Assembly (NCBI GenBank): GCA_963575745.1
Contig: CAUYUJ010004003.1
Coordinates: 1-64,000 of the forward strand
Reading direction: 5' to 3'
Length of the DNA stretch: 64,000 bases
Source: Prorocentrum cordatum
Lineage: Eukaryota > Sar > Dinophyceae > Prorocentrales > Prorocentraceae
Position numbers and translations under genes: made by a program. The notes under the pieces were generated by a model. It saw only the letters and a list, made by a program, of their open reading frames with translations, was not told the DNA's origin and ran no database searches. Shown piece by piece: positions 10,376-21,289 of the stretch (within the stretch, counting starts at the first letter, position 1; every line of letters begins with the position of its first letter).

Positions 10376-11580
10376 TCCCATGGGGCAACGATCCTCGTGA
10401 GGGGCGTGCCGAAATGGCCCGAGGCCGGCATGCGAACCCTGCCACTGGGGCCTTCGGTGGAGTCCACCCCCGCCCACTACCCTACTACCTTATCCCCCTT
10501 CCATTCCTTACCATCCTTCACCTCCTCCCCTTCCCTTCCCTTACCTAGTATCCCGCCTTCCACTTTCTTGCCCACTGCCCACCTTCCTATGGGGCCACGA
10601 TCCTCGTAGGGAGTGGCCGAAATGGCCCGAGGCGCCATGCGAACCTCGCCAGCACTGGGGTCGGTGGAGATCTACGGGGCCACGATCTAGTGAGGGAGTT
10701 TGCCGAAATGGCCCGAGGCAGCCATGCGAAACCCTAGCCACTGGGGCCTCGGTGGAGTTCTCGGGGCCAGGATCCTCGTAAGGGGTGTCCAAATGGTCGA
10801 GGGCAGTCATGCGAACTTTCCCTTGGGGGCATAGGGGGAGCTCCCTATGGGGCCACGATCCTCGTGAGGAGTGTGCCGAAATGGCCCGAGGCCGCCATGC
10901 GAACTTTCCCACTGGGGCCTTCGGTGGAGCTTCTATGGGGCCAGGATCCTCGTGATGGGTGTGTGCCAAAATGGGGCGAGGCCGTCATGCGAACTTTCCC
11001 TCTGGGGCCTCAGGTGGAGCTCCCTATGGGGCCACGATCCTCGTGAGGAGTGTGCCGAAATGGCCCGAGGCCGCCATGCGAACCCTGCCACCGGCGCCTT
11101 CGGTGGAGCTCCAGCCGAAATCGGGCGAGGCCGCCACACGAACTTTTCCTCTGGGGCCTTAGGTGGAGCTCCCTATGGGGCCACGAAGCGTGTGAGGGGT
11201 GTGCCGAAATGGGGCGAGGCCGCCATGCGAACTTTCCCTCTGGGACCTTCGGTGGAGCTCCCTATGGGGCCACGAAAAGGTTGAGAGGTGTGTCGAAATG
11301 GGCGCGGTGCCCGCATGCGAACCCTGCCACTGGGGCCTTCGGTGGAGCTCCCTATGGGGCCACGAAGCGTGTGAGGGGTGTGTCGAAATGGGCGAGGTGC
11401 CCGCATGTGAACTTTCCCACTGGGGCCTTCGGTGGAGCTCCCTATGGGGCCACGAAGCGTGTGAGGGGTGTGCCGAAATGGATGCGGTGCCCGCGTGCGA
11501 ATGTAGCCAATGGGGCCTTCCGCGGAGCTTCCTATGGGGCCACAGAACGTGTGAGGGGTGTCCCGAAATGTGTGCGGTGC
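10350..11580 (+). repeat. 90-bp tandem array (family A, array 2)
   Basis: CTATGGGGCCACGA recurs at 11173, 11262, 11352, 11442 and 11532, giving an 89-90 bp period. Units left of 11000 are more degenerate. Core sequences are shared with array 1 in inverse orientation. A non-repeat patch lies at 10470-10590. The array ends at a GGA microsatellite. Confidence 0.92.
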
Positions 11581-11584
11581 GGGG

Positions 11585-12075
11585 GAGGAGGGAGGAGGAG
11601 GAGGAGGAGGAGGAGGAGGAGGAGGAGGAGGAGGAGGAGGAGGAGGAGGAGGCGGAGGCGGAGGAGGAGGCGGAGGAGGAGGAGGAGGCGGAGGAGGAGG
11701 AGGAGGAGGAGGAGGAGGAGGAGGAGGAGGAGGAGGCGGAGGAGGAGGAGAGGAGGAGGAGGAGGAGGAGAGAGGAGAGGAGGAGGCGGAGGAGGAGAGG
11801 AGGAGGAGGAGGAGGAAGGAGGAGGAGGACGGAGGAGGAGAGGAGGAGTGAGGAGGAGAGGAGGAGTGGGAGAGGGCGGAGGAGGGAGGAGATGGCGGGG
11901 AGAGGAGGAGGAGGAGGAGGAGGAGAGGAGGAGAGAAGAGGAGGAGGAGGAGGAGGAGGGAGGAGGAGAAGGAGGGGAGGAGCAGGGGAGGAGTGGAGGA
12001 TCAGGGGGAGGAGGAGGAGGAGGAGGAGGAGGGGAGGAGGAGGAGAGGAGGAGGGGAGTGGAGGACGAGAGGTGG
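11585..12075. repeat. GGA microsatellite
   Basis: Nearly 500 bp of GGA triplets with GGC variants and single-base slips. Confidence 0.96.
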
Positions 12076-12078
12076 GAC

Positions 12079-12130
12079 GCGGGACGCTGTCTTTTCAAAG
12101 CGAGGACCCAACACCACAGGATGGTTGGGG
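12079..12130 (+). repeat. dispersed repeat B, copy 2
   Basis: CGAGGACCCAACACCACAGG and ATGGTTGGGG match the other two copies. It begins where the GGA array ends. Confidence 0.88.
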
Positions 12131-13500
12131 GAACAACTCAAATTCTGGGCCCCTTGGGGCGTAGACTTGCCCAATCTTCGCCGCGGTGCGAATGATTGAA
12201 AGTGCCGGTTTCGGAACAAGCGGAAGGACTGCCGAGCGAACCGAGGTGAAGGTGAGATTTGGGGCGAGTGGGGCAGGGATCGGGGTAGCTGGCGGCGCCC
12301 CCTCGCAACTCATGAGTCTTCTGTGTAGAGGTAGCGCGCAGAAGCGGCCTGCTCAGAGCTCACTCACAGGAAATCACAGACGTGACGATATGGGAGGGCA
12401 CGTGCGCAGCCAGCGCATTTGCATGTGGAGGGCAACTCGCCACCTTAGTATGTTCCAGCAAGGAGTAGGAGAGCAGCGGCGTGTCGATGCGGTGTCCTAC
12501 TGCCCTCTGCCCTCCAGCAGCACCAAGCAGCAACGCCGCTCTGTGCACTGCGACGCGCCGCCCATGACGGCGACCAGCCTGAGGGAATGGTGGGTCTCGC
12601 GCCGAAATTTGCTCGGAAGGCTGCGCCGGGCTTTTCCTGGGGTGAATCAAACCCCGATGCCGACGCCTGCATGGATTTTCGATGCGACATCAAAATGGGT
12701 ACTCGTGTTTCTCGTTGGTCCAATACAGGACGGAATCGTGCAAGCGTGATTTCCGATAATATCACGGCTCCAAAAGACCGTGTACGTATATCTGACAATT
12801 CTCTGGCCCAACGGGCCTCAGTCGTGCTAGATCCTGCAAGCAGCGGTCTGTGTAGACTATACGAAATATCCAGTCCCCGCGCGCGAGGGCGGCTCGGGGG
12901 GGGTGCGAGCATAACTGGGGCCGAAGTTGCTCCAAGGGATGGCCACGAGCGCTCAAAAGCGTGGGTCAATGTCGGTCAGGCCCCACGCTGGCCTCCAGAT
13001 GACTTCAACATTGCTGCAAAATTGTCTCGGGATGGCCCAGGGTTGTCCCAATGAATCTAACGGACTTCAATGTTGTGCAAGGTGGCTGCATTACCCTTCT
13101 CTTGACGCTCCCAGAACGGCCGGAAACATCGACAAGCGCATTCCCCCCTCCCCAAGTTTTTGCGTCTGCGGATTCAATAAGCTTCTCGGGACCCGCGTCG
13201 TACCCAAGAGGGCACAACTCAGCCCTAAGAGGACCCGAGACTCCGCGAGAGGGCTCAACAGGGCCTCAATAGTGCCCCAAGAGTGGCCCGAGAGTGCGGG
13301 CAAATCGGGGCTGGACCACAAGGCTGCCAACATATTGCCCCAAAATGGTGGGTGCCAATGTGCGTGTCGTAAAAAAACGCTGTCCCCCCAACCTGCACAT
13401 TCTCAATGTTGGTGATTGGGAATTGAAGGCGGGAATGCTCTCAATACTGAATTTCCAATCTAAGTCGCCGCGTCGAACCTAATGGACCTTGCCTTACCGT
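12131..13500. other. unassigned 1.4 kb, no recognised gene
   Basis: Mixed-composition, non-repetitive sequence. Several overlapping open frames of 140-190 codons exist on both strands (for example 12186-12749 + and 12445-12969 -). None shows a motif I recognise and they contradict one another, so no coding call is made. Confidence 0.5.
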
Positions 13501-13514
13501 CCGCGCCTTCCTCT

Positions 13515-13584
13515 TCCTCCTTCTCATCATCATCACCACCACCATCATCATCACCATCACCATCACCATCACCATCACCAACAC

Positions 13585-13639
<55 letters not shown>

Positions 13640-13890
13640 GTCATTGTCATCGTCATCATCGTCATCATCATCATCAATATCATCATCATCGTCAACATCA
13701 TCACCCTCATCCTCGTTCTCATCATCATCGCCGTCATCATCATCATCGTCATCATCATTCTCACTATGATGATCATCACCATCACGATCACCATCACCAT
13801 CACCACCATCATCATCATCGTCATTTTCATCATCGTCGTCATCATCATCATCACCATCATAGTCAACATCGTTATCATCTCATCATCTCA

Positions 13891-13931
<41 letters not shown>

Positions 13932-13990
13932 ATCATCATCATCATCATCATCACCACCATCATCATCATCAACATCGTCATCATATCCTT
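13515..13990. repeat. CAT/ATC microsatellite
   Basis: About 470 bp of ATC triplets with CAC and GTC variants, the complement of the GAT arrays elsewhere in the window. Confidence 0.96.
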
Positions 13991-13999
13991 CCTGCTCGA

Positions 14000-14875
14000 C
14001 CTCATCCTGTCTCTTCCTGATCCTATATTTCCTACCCCTTACGCACTCCTGCCTCCTCCTCCTGCCTCTTCCTCCTCATCCTCCTCCCTCTCCTCCTCCT
14101 TCTCATCCTCTCCCTTCGCCTTGCGGAGGATGAAGCAAATGAGGAGGACGGGGGAGAAGATAGCGGAGGAGGGGGTGAGATGGAGAACGCGGATGGAGGA
14201 CGAGGGAAGAGGGGGGGGGACGACGAGGAAGGGGGCGGGACCACGAGTGTGTGCTGAGTGTGCTGACTACATGGTGCTGGCCCCCCCTCTGCTGACATGG
14301 TCGGAACCAAACTCTTGTTCGGCTCATCGGAAAAATCCTCTGAAGCACCCTTCAACTCTAGAGCCCGAGCAAAGTCGAAAACATAGATGGAGGCACAAAG
14401 CCGCGCAGCTTTGCACCCGCCCGATCGCCAAGGAAGGGGATGGAGGAGGGCGGAGGATGCGGATAACGAGGTGGGCAGAGGAGGGATGGGGGGAGTGGGA
14501 GAGTGCGGGCGGAGGACGAGGAAGAAGGCGAGGACGGTGACCGAACGTGATCATAAAGAAAGTCAGAATGCGAACGTTTTTCGTGGATCAGTGGGATTGC
14601 GCTCGTGGACTAGTGTGTCCCTGCGACAGGATGTGTATGCGAGACCGTGGCTTACTGCGCGGTCGTCCCGCTTGGGGCGCCCCACCTGGCTCGCTGAGCG
14701 AAGGGCACAGACCCTCGATGTCATTTCTCATGACGTCGACCCCCAGAAATCTCGGCCCATTCCCCGGGACCAGCTTTTCCTCTGGAATCTGTTTTTTGCC
14801 CAGTAATGGCCCCCAAAGGCTGAGAACAATGAAGAACGGTCCGCAATGCTTTTTCACGATTCGAGGTGGCTTGAA
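14000..14875. other. unassigned stretch with CTC and GGA patches
   Basis: A short CTC tract lies at 14040-14110 and purine-rich patches near 14120-14240 and 14440-14530. The remainder shows no recognisable gene. Confidence 0.5.
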
Positions 14876-15074
14876 GTAGGGAAACAAACAATGCCATAAA
14901 CATAAACTCTGAGGTCCGCACGGATTTCTCGGATCGGTGTTGGACCCCCCTCCCTGGCGCGCGGAGCGCGCCAGGGGCGGCGCTGGAGGCGCCGCCAGGG
15001 GGCTCCAGCGCGGATCCGAGAAACCCGCGCAGACCTCAAAGTCTTTCTGTTCATGTGGCCCTTCGTTTCCCTAC
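14876..15074. mobile_element. palindromic fold-back element, copy 1
   Basis: An imperfect palindrome of about 199 bp. The left arm starts GTAGGGAAAC and continues through GAGGTCCGCACGGATTTCTC. The right arm is its inverse, ending GAGAAACCCGCGCAGACCTC then GTTTCCCTAC. The centre holds two smaller palindromes (a GGCGCGC stem and a GGCGCC stem). A homologous element lies at 51435-51651. Confidence 0.88.
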
Positions 15075-15084
15075 TGAGGGGGGA

Positions 15085-15300
15085 GGCACGGGGAGAGGGG
15101 CGGGGGGTGAGGCGGAGGTGGAGGACGTTGGGAGGGAAGCGCGAAGGAGGGAGGAGGAGGGGGGGGGGAGAGGAGAGGATGAGCGGGAGGAGGAGGAGGA
15201 GGAGGAGGAGGAGGAGGAGGGGAGGAGGAGGAGGAGGAGGAGGAGGAGGGGAGGAGGAGGAGGAGGAGGAGGAGGAGGAGGAGGAGGAGGGGCGGGGAGG
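15085..15300. repeat. GGA/GGGA microsatellite
   Basis: Purine tract directly right of the palindromic element. Confidence 0.94.
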
Positions 15301-15728
15301 GACCGCGACGGCGACGCTCGGCGAGGAGGGGCCTCCGGGCAGCCGCCGCCCCGGATCGGGGCGGGGGCGGCGCGGGCGGCGCCCGCCTGCCATGGCGTGC
15401 GGGGGCCTCGGGCGGCCGCCGCTCGCCGTCGTTGTCTTCGTCTCCTTTTTTATATGTATATATATATATATAAATATTGTTATTTTTTTAGAAAAAAATA
15501 GCCAAAAACAAAACAAAAGAAAACACAATTTTCTGCAGCCGCAAACGAAAGCGCAAACGGCGAGTCGAGTCAGAGCGGGCCGCGCAAAGCCGGCGGGGCC
15601 TCGAGCATCACCACGGCGGACAGGGCCGGCGGGTGGGGGTGTAGGCTGCGGCTGCCGGGAGCTGGGCCAGGGCAACGCGCAAATTGGCCAACCGAGGTTG
15701 GGGCGCGGCCAAAATGGCGCGGGCTGCA
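15301..15728. other. unassigned GC-rich then AT-rich stretch
   Basis: GC-rich sequence to about 15430 is followed by a TATATA run (15455-15472) and A/T-rich DNA to 15530. No gene is seen. Confidence 0.5.
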
Positions 15729-15905
15729 TAAGAAACCTCCCACAAGAAACCTCCCACAAGAAACCCAACCCTGAGACCCCAGGACGTCCATCGGTTTTTG
15801 GTGTCGGGACGTCACGCTCTCCATCGCAGGATCCTCGAAACGGAAGAAACCCAGGGCACCCTGGAGGCGAGCAGGGTGTGTCTTGGCATGGCCCCCACTG
15901 TAGTT
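15729..15905 (+). repeat. dispersed repeat H, copy 1
   Basis: It contains AAACCCAACCCTGAGA, GACGTCACGCTCTCCATCG, GGGCACCCTGGAGGC and TGTCTTGGCATGG. The same order occurs at 60350-60575, where the GGGCACCCTGGAGGC part is repeated three times. Confidence 0.85.
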
Positions 15906-16342
15906 TCCGAAAAATGTCCACGTGTCAGCTTGCTGCTCGCTGTAATGCCGTGGTGATTGTGATCTCGCTGCCCTGGCTGAAAGAGAACAAGAAAGGCAGC
16001 AGGGATGGGTCCTCGGGCGCTGTTGAAGATACAGAACGCGGTGGCCACCCTCTGAACTGCTAGCGCCCTCTCTTTACGGACTCTCGTCTCCTCCTCCTCC
16101 TCCTCCTCTTCGTCTCCTCTTTCATGAATTAATTTTCCTTGTGAATAACTCCTACCTGCAGCGCCCCCAGACGTGTCGGTACGGCAGGCCGGGCGTGTCG
16201 CCTGAGACATCCTCGCCATTTTCGCAACACTGTCACCTCGCTTTCCCTGGTGAAAAGCAAGGTGCGAACCACGGGAGGAGCACTTTCAACAGTGGTCACC
16301 GGGTAGGGGGGATCATAATTTTTTCGTGAAAGCATGGATGCT

Positions 16343-16620
16343 CAACAACAACACATTCAACAACACCAACAACACCAACAACACCACCAACAACAACAAC
16401 AACAACAACAACACCAACAATCCTTTTAGACTGTTCGCTCGTTCCTGCTCGCGTGCCGTTCAACACGTGTATCCCAACCCCTCGATATGCCCCGTCTTCG
16501 TCGTCGATCGCACCTCCCCTGGGGGCATATCTTCCTTACCAACCGCGTGTAATTTGTGTAGCCCCTAAAACCGGGGAAGAGAGGACGGATGGAAGCGGGA
16601 GGGAGAAGGATGGAGCACGG
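16343..16620 (+). repeat. AAC-headed repeat (family F), copy A
   Basis: An AAC triplet run is followed by CTGTTCGCTCGTTCCTGCTC, GTGTATCCC, CGTCTTCGTCGTCGATC and GGGGAAGAGAGGACGG. Copies B (16690), C (52377) and D (53345, inverted) share this order. Confidence 0.87.
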
Positions 16621-16689
16621 TAATTTAACAAGATGCCATGATTTCTGGATGTGGTGGTCAACAATAACTATTCTTTAGGAGTGGAACTT

Positions 16690-17080
16690 TAACAACAACA
16701 ATCATTTTGACGCTGTTCGCTCTTACCTGCTCGCGTGTCGTTCAACAAGTACATCCCGAACCCTCGGTACCCGCCCTTTTCGTCTTCGATCATACCCCCC
16801 TTGGGGTGTATTTTCTACACCTGCCGCGTGTATATGGCGCAGTCGCTAAAACAGGGGAAGGAGGCGAGGAGTGACGAGACAAGAGGGAGGGAGAAGTATG
16901 GAGCACGAGAGAGATTTGCAGGAGGAGTGGCAGGAGAAGGAGCACAAGCGGCAGAACCAGACGGGCGTGTCGGGCGGCCGGACCCTAACGGGCAGGTCGG
17001 GCGGGCGGGCCCAAATGGCCAGGTCGAGCGGGCGGGTCGCTGAAGCGTCAATCCAACAGCAATAGCAACAACAACAACAC
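16690..17080 (+). repeat. AAC-headed repeat (family F), copy B
   Basis: AACAACAACAATCATTTT leads to CTGTTCGCTCTTACCTGCTC, 282 bp after the equivalent point in copy A. This copy extends further right, through GGCAGGTCGGGCGGGC and CCAGGTCGAGCGGGCGGGT, which copy C shares. It ends in another CAA-rich run. Confidence 0.87.
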
Positions 17081-17099
17081 CGACGATGACGACAACAAC

Positions 17100-17412
17100 A
17101 TCGTCGGAGATCTGGGAAGGCCGCTTCCGCGAAAGGCCGCCTTTGCGCGTAGCCGCCCGTCCGTGTCCTCCCGTCCCCTTGAGCGCATCCAAAAAGAAAG
17201 GGGGCCAATCAAACATGGCCCGGGGCAGGCGCGCGGACGAGGAAGGGACCAGGGGACGTATTGAGAGAAGCAAGTGGGGCCATGAACTCCGAGCGATTCC
17301 TTTGCCCTGGCCATAATATCTCCCCCCATTACCCAGATATTCGATGTCTTTTGTTTTGTTGTTGAAATGCGGGGTCACTCGAAATCCCGAACTTTTCTGG
17401 GGGTAATTTTTC
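17100..17412 (+). repeat. dispersed repeat G, copy 1
   Basis: Shared with 51735-52170: AACATGGCCCGGGGCAGGCG, GCGGACGAGG, TTGAGAGAAG, CCTGGCCAT and TGCGGGGTC blocks in the same order. It follows AAC-headed copy B here and precedes copy C there. Confidence 0.7.
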
Positions 17413-17509
17413 ATGTCCCCAGGCCCCAACAACAAACCTAGGAAACCCGAGCCGAAGAAAAAAACACGGATTAACAAACGCATCTAATCGGAGATCTGGG
17501 GAAGCGTAG

Positions 17510-18020
17510 GAGGCGGAGGAGGCTTCAGGAGGAGGGGGAGGCGGAGGAGAAAAAGGTTGAGGAGGAGGATGAAGAGGCGGAGGCTAAGGAACATAAGGAG
17601 GAGGAGGAGGAGGAGGCTGATGATGTTGATGATGATGAAAGCGACGCTGATGATGGTGATGATGATCATGCAGCTGGTGCTGCTGGTAATGATTATGATA
17701 CTGAAAATGCGAGTGGTGATACTCATGGTGATGATGCTGATGACGAGTATGATGACGATGCTGCTGCTGCTGATGATGATGGTCATGCTAATGGTGAGTA
17801 TGATGATGCTGATAATGATGCTGATTACGATGGTGATGCTACTCAGGATGACGATGACGATGAAGATGTTGGGGCTGACGATGATTATGCTGATGATGCT
17901 GATGACACTGGTGTTGTTCATGATGGGGCTGATGATGATGGACATGATGATAATGCTGATGTTGTTGTTGATGCTGATGCTGATGGTGCTGATGACGATG
18001 CTGTTGTCGATGATGATGGC

Positions 18021-18081
<61 letters not shown>

Positions 18082-18094
18082 CTGATTATGATGC

Positions 18095-18128
<34 letters not shown>

Positions 18129-18217
18129 AATGATGCTCCTGCTGCTGGTAATCATGCTGCTGCTGATGATGAACCGGATGATGCTGACGATGCTGCTGCT
18201 GGTGATGATGCTGCTGC

Positions 18218-18256
<39 letters not shown>

Positions 18257-18440
18257 CGATGCTGATGATGGCGATGATGATGGTGATGATGATGCTGCTG
18301 ATGATGCTGAGGATGATGACGATGATGCTGATGATGGTGTTGAGGAGGAGGTTGAGGTGTTGAGGAGGAGGGGGTGGAGGAGGAGGAGAACATGAGGAGG
18401 AGGAGGAGGAGGAGGCCAGGTAAACGAGGAGGAGGAGGAG
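17510..18440. repeat. GAT microsatellite with GGA flanks
   Basis: GGA tracts at both ends enclose about 730 bp of GAT/GCT triplets (17610-18340). The many Met- or Ile-rich frames across it are repeat translations. Confidence 0.96.
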
Positions 18441-18469
18441 GAGGGGGAGGTGGAGAATGCCGCCCCCGC

Positions 18470-18700
18470 GATGGAAACCGATCGCAACCACTTCGGGCCG
18501 ATCGTCGACCACTTCGGACTGATCACAACCAGCCACGATCGGTCCGAAGTGGTTGTGATGTTTTTGTGTCGCTTCAATAAGGTTTCGAGTAAGGGAGAGG
18601 TCATAAGGGTACACTGAACTCCCTTAAGCCGCCCAGTGGGAATCTGAAAAAGTGGTTGCGATCGGTCCGATCACCGACGGCCGACCATGATCTCAGCTAA
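18470..18700. repeat. inverted GTGGTTGTGATCGGTC motifs
   Basis: CGATCGCAACCACTTCGG (18479), a variant at 18509 and the inverse CGATCGGTCCGAAGTGGTTG (18536) can pair as hairpins. AAGTGGTTGCGATCGGTCCG recurs at about 18650. Confidence 0.75.
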
Positions 18701-18729
18701 ACACATGTACTGGAGCTCGAACGTGGCCA

Positions 18730-18845
18730 TGATCAGTATACGATTCCTAGGTGATTCGTATACGATTCCTATGCGATTCGTATACGATTCCGATTCGATT
18801 CCGATGTGATTCGTGTACGATTCCAGTGTAATTCGTCTGAGGAAT
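18730..18845. repeat. GATTCGTATACGATTCC repeats
   Basis: Four to five imperfect tandem copies of a 20-30 bp unit built on ATTCGTATACGATTCC, itself partly palindromic (GTATAC). Confidence 0.85.
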
Positions 18846-18914
18846 TCGCCACAATCCTAAGAGGGTCCCTTCGGGAAACTTAAGAAGTCCTACGCATCCT
18901 ACAAATTCCCAGAT

Positions 18915-19285
18915 TCCTGCGAAGGCTTGCAGAAGCTCTGCAGAATATTCCGAGCTCTGCAGAAGCTTTGCAGAAGCTCTGCGAGAGCTCTGCATAAGCT
19001 CTGCAGAAGCTCTGCAGAAGCTCTGGAGAAGCTCTACAGAAGCTCTGCAGAAGCTCTGCAGAAGCTTTGCAGAAGCTCTGCGAGAGCTCTGCAGAAGCTC
19101 TGCAGAAGCTCTGCAGAAACTCTGTAGAAGCTCTGCATAAGATCTTCAGAAACTCTGCAGAAGCTCTGCAGAAACAATGCAAAAGGTCTTCAGAAACTCT
19201 GCAGAAGCAATGCAGAAGGTCTTCAGCAGCTCTGCAGAAGCTCTGCAGAAACTCTGCCGAAGCTCTGCAGAAACTCTTGGATCGA
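18915..19285. repeat. 12-bp minisatellite AGCTCTGCAGAA
   Basis: About thirty copies of AGCTCTGCAGAA and variants (AAACTCTGCAGA, GGTCTTCAGA). The unit contains the palindromes AGCT and CTGCAG. The + frame is open with a four-residue peptide repeat, which I regard as incidental. Confidence 0.93.
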
Positions 19286-19497
19286 TTGCAATCCGGTGCT
19301 CCCCATAAATAGTTGTATAGGAATCCTTCAGGTTGCGATCCGTAGTCCGTTTCCAATAGTTTTTAATATGACCGAAGTAGTTTCCGCACAGTCCGAAGAG
19401 GTCGTAATCGGTCTTATTCTGGCCGCCCCCCCGCCAGCCCGCTGGCCAGCGGGCGGGTCAGCGCCGGGGGAGCGACGACGCCTCGAAGGCATCGGGA

Positions 19498-19995
19498 CGG
19501 AGGAGGAGGAGGCGGAGGAGGAGGAGGAGGCGGAGGAGGCGGAGGAGGAGAAGGGGCAGGAGGAGGAGGACGAGGAGGAGGAGGAGTGCGTGCGCCGGCG
19601 CCTCCCCGCAGCATCTGCCCCCCCGCTGGCGAGCGCGGCCCGCAGGCCGCAGGCCCGCTCCCTGGGCCGAGCGCGCGGAGGAGGCGTTGGCGGCGCACCG
19701 CCCTCGCGTGGCTCCAGCGAGCCGCGAGGGAGGGGAGGGGAGGGGAGGGGGGAGGGGAGGGGGGAGGGGGGAGGGGAGGGGAGGGTCGATGAGAGGAGAA
19801 GGGGGAGGAGGAGGAAGGGGGGAGGGAGGGGAGGGGGGAGGAGGCTGAAAGGAGGAGGGGAGGAGGAGGAGGAGGGGGAAGAGGAGGAGGGGGAGGAGGA
19901 GGAGGAGGCTAGGAGGAAGGGCCGGAGGAGGAGGTGGAGGAGGAAGAGGAGGAAGAGGAGGAGGAGGAGGAGGGGGAGGGGGAGGAGGGGGGGAC
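19498..19995. repeat. GGA and GGGGA arrays
   Basis: Two purine blocks (19498-19600 and 19725-19995) enclose about 120 bp of GC-rich DNA. The second block has a GGGGA pentamer phase. Confidence 0.94.
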
Positions 19996-20144
19996 TGGCT
20001 TAATCTCACCAGCCATCTGGGCGCAGGTGGTCAAGGGCGTTTCCTTTTCCAGGTCCTCCCTTTCCCTTTCCGGGAAGGTTTACCCCCCGCCCCCCTCTCT
20101 GGGTCTGGACGGGGGGGGGCGCGATGGGGTTAGAGCGCCTAAGA

Positions 20145-20690
20145 CGGCCCCAAATGGCCCCACGAGGGTCTAAGATAACCTAAGATGGCTTAAATGGCTC
20201 AAGATGACCGAACATGGTTCCACATAGCTTCCGACATACCTCCAAGAGGCTCCAAGATGCCCCAAAAGGCGGTTAGAGGTGCTCTCGAAGCCCTCCAAGG
20301 ACCCTCCCAAGAGGTCACAACCTTTCCAAATCAATGTTTTCGCCTGCTCGCCTTTTCACTTCCAATCGGCCCTTGAGGCCTCAAGATGGCCCCAGGATGG
20401 CACAAGAAAGCTCCAATATGGCCCCACGAGGCCTCCAAATGGGCCCCAAGAGCGCCCACGATGCGTCCAACAGCGGCCCCACAGGGCCTCAAGAGACGAT
20501 TTATCAGCCTCTCAGAAGGGGGGTCGCTGATTTCAGCCTTCGCCCTTTTTGAAACATGGCCTCTAAGATCGCCCCAAGAGCCCCCAACAAATCCCAAAGA
20601 GCCCCAAGACAGCTCCAAGTGGGCCAACACGCTGCCAAGATGGTTCCAAAATGGCTCCAAAATGCTCCCAAGAAACTCGTGGAACGAAAC
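20145..20690 (+). repeat. degenerate CCAAGATGGCCCC minisatellite
   Basis: Irregular repeats of CCCCAAGA and CCAAGATGGC every 10-15 bp. Related blocks lie at 41290-41840 (+) and 7930-8070 (-). Confidence 0.8.
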
Positions 20691-20857
20691 CTCCGCGAAA
20701 GCTTAACGGGCCTGCTCAGGCTGACCCAGGGCTTCGATTTCACGGCTTCCTCAGCTCCTTGTCTCACTGCATGCTGTTCTGTTTTCTTGGCCAAGGAACG
20801 TCGCCTGGGCGCCGCTACTGGATGGGCTGGTGGGGATACGCCGAGCGTCAGGCAAGG

Positions 20858-21055
20858 ATTAAGGAGGAGGAGGAAGAAGAGGAGGAGGAGGAAGAAGAGG
20901 GGGAGGAAGAGGAGGAGGAGGAGGAGGAAAAGGAGGAGGGGGAGGAAGAGGAGGAGGAGGAAGAGGAGGAGGAGGAGGAGGAGGAGGAGGAGGAAGCGGA
21001 GGAGGAGGAGGAGGAGGAGGAGGAGGAGGAGGAGGAGGAGGAAGAGGAGGACCCT
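20858..21055. repeat. GGA/GGAAGA microsatellite
   Basis: Purine tract of about 200 bp. Confidence 0.95.
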
Positions 21056-21289
21056 GGGGGCGACGCGTGTCTCCAAAGAGCAGGACACAACTGAGATGAT
21101 TTGGCGGCTGGGGAAACAATTCGCGCCAAGTGAGTGCACGTGCTGCGCTGAGCGCGGATGCTATGGTATCGGGCGTCGGCTGGGCAACTGGCTTATTTTT
21201 GCTGTGAAGACTGAATGCGAGTGAGACCTGCCATACAATACGGAAAAGAGAAAGAGAGAAAGAAATAGGAATCTCGATCTCTAGCTCAT

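Noticed and set aside
12186-13415. Overlapping frames of 140-190 codons as genes
   Set aside because: They conflict with each other and none shows a recognisable motif or clear codon pattern.
20185-20200. AAATGGCTCAAG as a spliced-leader relic
   Set aside because: It lies in a degenerate CCAAGATGGC repeat and lacks the CCGTAGCC half.
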